From: Succinivibrio sp.
Lineage (GTDB): Bacteria; Pseudomonadota; Gammaproteobacteria; Enterobacterales; Succinivibrionaceae
Assembly (NCBI GenBank): GCA_017959135.1
Contig: JAGDBH010000044.1
Location: forward strand, 1 to 6,374
Direction of reading: 5' to 3'
DNA length: 6,374 nt
The notes beneath the pieces were generated by a model, which did no database searches, was not told the origin of the DNA, and saw nothing but the letters and a program-made list of their open reading frames with translations. Positions 5,237 to 6,374 of the stretch are shown here, one piece after another. Positions within the stretch are counted from its first letter, which is position 1, and every line of letters starts with the position of its first letter. Made by a program: the position numbers and the translations under genes.

Positions 5237-6279
5237 TGGAAAACAGTAATAATACAATTATCCGCTTTGAAAATATTTCCAAAGAGTATACCCGTAACGG
5301 AGTAACAACCAGAGCGCTTGACGACATCTCCTTTTCCATTGAAAAAGGTGACATCTACGGTCTTATCGGCTCCTCCGGCGCTGGAAAATCAACCCTTCTG
5401 CGCATGATCAATGTCCTTGAGACTCCAAGCTCCGGACACGTCTTTGTTAACGGAATTGATGTTAACAGCATCTCTCAGAAACAGCTTTCCCAGGTACGTA
5501 AGGATATTGGAATCATTTTCCAGGATTTCAATCTGCTTGAGTCTAAGAGTGTATTTGACAATGTGGCTATACCTCTGATTTTAAAACATACTCCAAAGCC
5601 TGAGATTGCAGAACGTGTAACTGAGCTGCTGCGTTTCGTAGGCCTTGAGGATAAGGCTAAAGCCTTCCCTAAGGAACTCTCTGGCGGACAGAAACAGCGT
5701 GTTGGTATTGCCAGAGCTCTCGCCACCAATCCTGCTGTACTTTTATGTGATGAGGCTACCTCCGCTCTTGATCCTAATACCACTGAGTCAATTCTTGATC
5801 TGCTGCTGAGAGTTAATCAGGAATTAAAGGTAACTATCATTTTCGTTACCCATACCATTCGTGTGATTCAGAAGATCTGCAATAAGGTGGCTATTCTTGA
5901 TGGAGGAAAGCTGGTAGAACACGGCAGAGTTATTGATGTGTTCTCCAATCCGAAGAGTGACATCGCCAAAAGCTTTGTGCAGACTATCATTCCAAGCAGA
6001 ATTCCTCAGAAAATCAAGGATGAGCTTAATAAGTATCAGGATTATTACAAGCTTATCCGAATCTATTTCTATGCGGAAAATGCCACTGATGATGTTATCT
6101 GGCAGATAAATAACCGTCTGAACGTACATACCAATGTAATGTTCGCATCAGTCACCGAAATCCAGGGCCTGGTTCTCTCCATTATCACGCTGCAGATTAC
6201 AGGCAGTGAAGAGGATTACATCAAGGCTACAGACTACATCCGTTCTAAAATCATAAGCTATGAGGAGTTCAATGTATGA
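5236..6279 (+). CDS. metN: Methionine-type ABC importer ATPase with C-terminal NIL domain
   Basis: A 347-residue ATP-binding subunit (E. coli MetN is 343). Motifs: Walker A GSSGAGKST at 45-53 with Lys51; Q-loop Gln96 in IFQDFNLL; signature LSGGQKQR at 148-155; Walker B VLLCDE with Glu173; D-loop SALD at 176-179; switch His206. The C-terminal part (about 270-347, from KLIRIYFYAEN) is the NIL domain, which in E. coli MetN binds cytoplasmic methionine and shuts down transport. The protein sits at the inner face of the membrane as a dimer bound to two MetI. Its ATG shares one base with the amidohydrolase stop (TAATG) and GGAGG (5224-5228) lies inside the upstream gene, so the two are translationally coupled. 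It overlaps metI by 4 bases. Substrate is probably D/L-methionine, though related sulfur amino acids are possible for this family. Confidence 0.94.
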   Translation: MENSNNTIIRFENISKEYTRNGVTTRALDDISFSIEKGDIYGLIGSSGAGKSTLLRMINVLETPSSGHVFVNGIDVNSISQKQLSQVRKDIGIIFQDFNLLESKSVFDNVAIPLILKHTPKPEIAERVTELLRFVGLEDKAKAFPKELSGGQKQRVGIARALATNPAVLLCDEATSALDPNTTESILDLLLRVNQELKVTIIFVTHTIRVIQKICNKVAILDGGKLVEHGRVIDVFSNPKSDIAKSFVQTIIPSRIPQKIKDELNKYQDYYKLIRIYFYAENATDDVIWQINNRLNVHTNVMFASVTEIQGLVLSIITLQITGSEEDYIKATDYIRSKIISYEEFNV

Positions 6280-6374
6280 ACCAGCTTCTTGTAAAATCTT
6301 TTTCCATTACCTCCGATCAGCTTATTCTCTGTGCCAATCAGACCCTTTATATGGTCTTTGTGTCACTGTTTTTA
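6276..6374 (+). CDS. metI: Methionine-type ABC importer permease, N-terminal part (runs off the right edge)
   Basis: An ATG inside the metN end (ATGA, 6276-6279) opens a frame that stays open for 33 codons to the window edge. GAGGAG (6262-6267) lies 8 bases upstream, a strong ribosome binding site. The peptide starts MNQLLVKSFSI and then has ANQTLYMVFVSLFL, which lines up with the first membrane segment of MetI (E. coli has ETLAMTFVSGFFG there). In the family, MetI is a five-helix permease that pairs with MetN. The position directly after metN is the standard metNIQ order, so metQ, the substrate-binding lipoprotein, is expected beyond the edge. The call rests on context as much as on the short sequence. 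Confidence 0.85.
   Translation, partial: MNQLLVKSFSITSDQLILCANQTLYMVFVSLFL

Noticed and set aside
5475..6129. Two minus-strand frames of about 100 codons inside metN
   Set aside because: They lie opposite conserved ATPase and NIL-domain codons and have no recognisable motifs.

Overview
The window looks like chromosomal DNA of a gammaproteobacterium with AT-rich intergenic regions. Evidence for this is an H-NS family protein, a 94-residue IHF beta subunit, SixA, and a linked ihfB-lapA-lapB-pyrF block, an order I know from several gammaproteobacterial groups. The residue choices and very AT-rich spacers would suit a host-associated anaerobe such as the Succinivibrionaceae, but that placement is a guess. 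No mobile element, CRISPR array, tRNA or rRNA was seen.

Left part (1-736): the first 38 codons of a sixA-like phosphohistidine phosphatase run leftward off the edge. A 211-base AT-rich spacer separates it from a divergent, complete hns-like gene. The hns gene converges on pyrF with only 7 bases between the stop codons.

Middle part (744-3308, all minus strand): transcription runs ihfB, lapA, lapB, pyrF. ihfB encodes a DNA-bending nucleoid protein. lapA and lapB encode the inner-membrane pair that controls LpxC turnover and lipopolysaccharide assembly. pyrF is the last step of UMP synthesis. lapA, lapB and pyrF are packed with 0-3 base gaps, while ihfB is set off by a 126-base spacer containing hairpins and a possible promoter. 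rpsA, the usual upstream neighbour of ihfB, is not here.

Spacer (3309-4108): 800 bases of very AT-rich DNA between the divergent ihfB and the plus-strand operon. It holds an extended -10 promoter for ihfB, a 34-codon reading frame with a well-placed ribosome binding site (a leader peptide or gene remnant), a good intrinsic terminator on the minus strand with no gene to terminate, and a set of competing inverted repeats just before the operon start.

Right part (4109-6374, plus strand): an M20 family metal-dependent amidohydrolase, metN (ABC transporter ATPase with a C-terminal ligand-sensing domain) and the start of metI (permease). They overlap by 1 and 4 bases, so they form a translationally coupled operon. 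The likely job is uptake of methionine or a related, possibly N-acylated, sulfur amino acid, with the amidohydrolase releasing the free amino acid inside the cell. No novel system is firmly shown. The best candidates for follow-up are the amidohydrolase-MetNI coupling and the structured, antisense-terminated leader in front of it.
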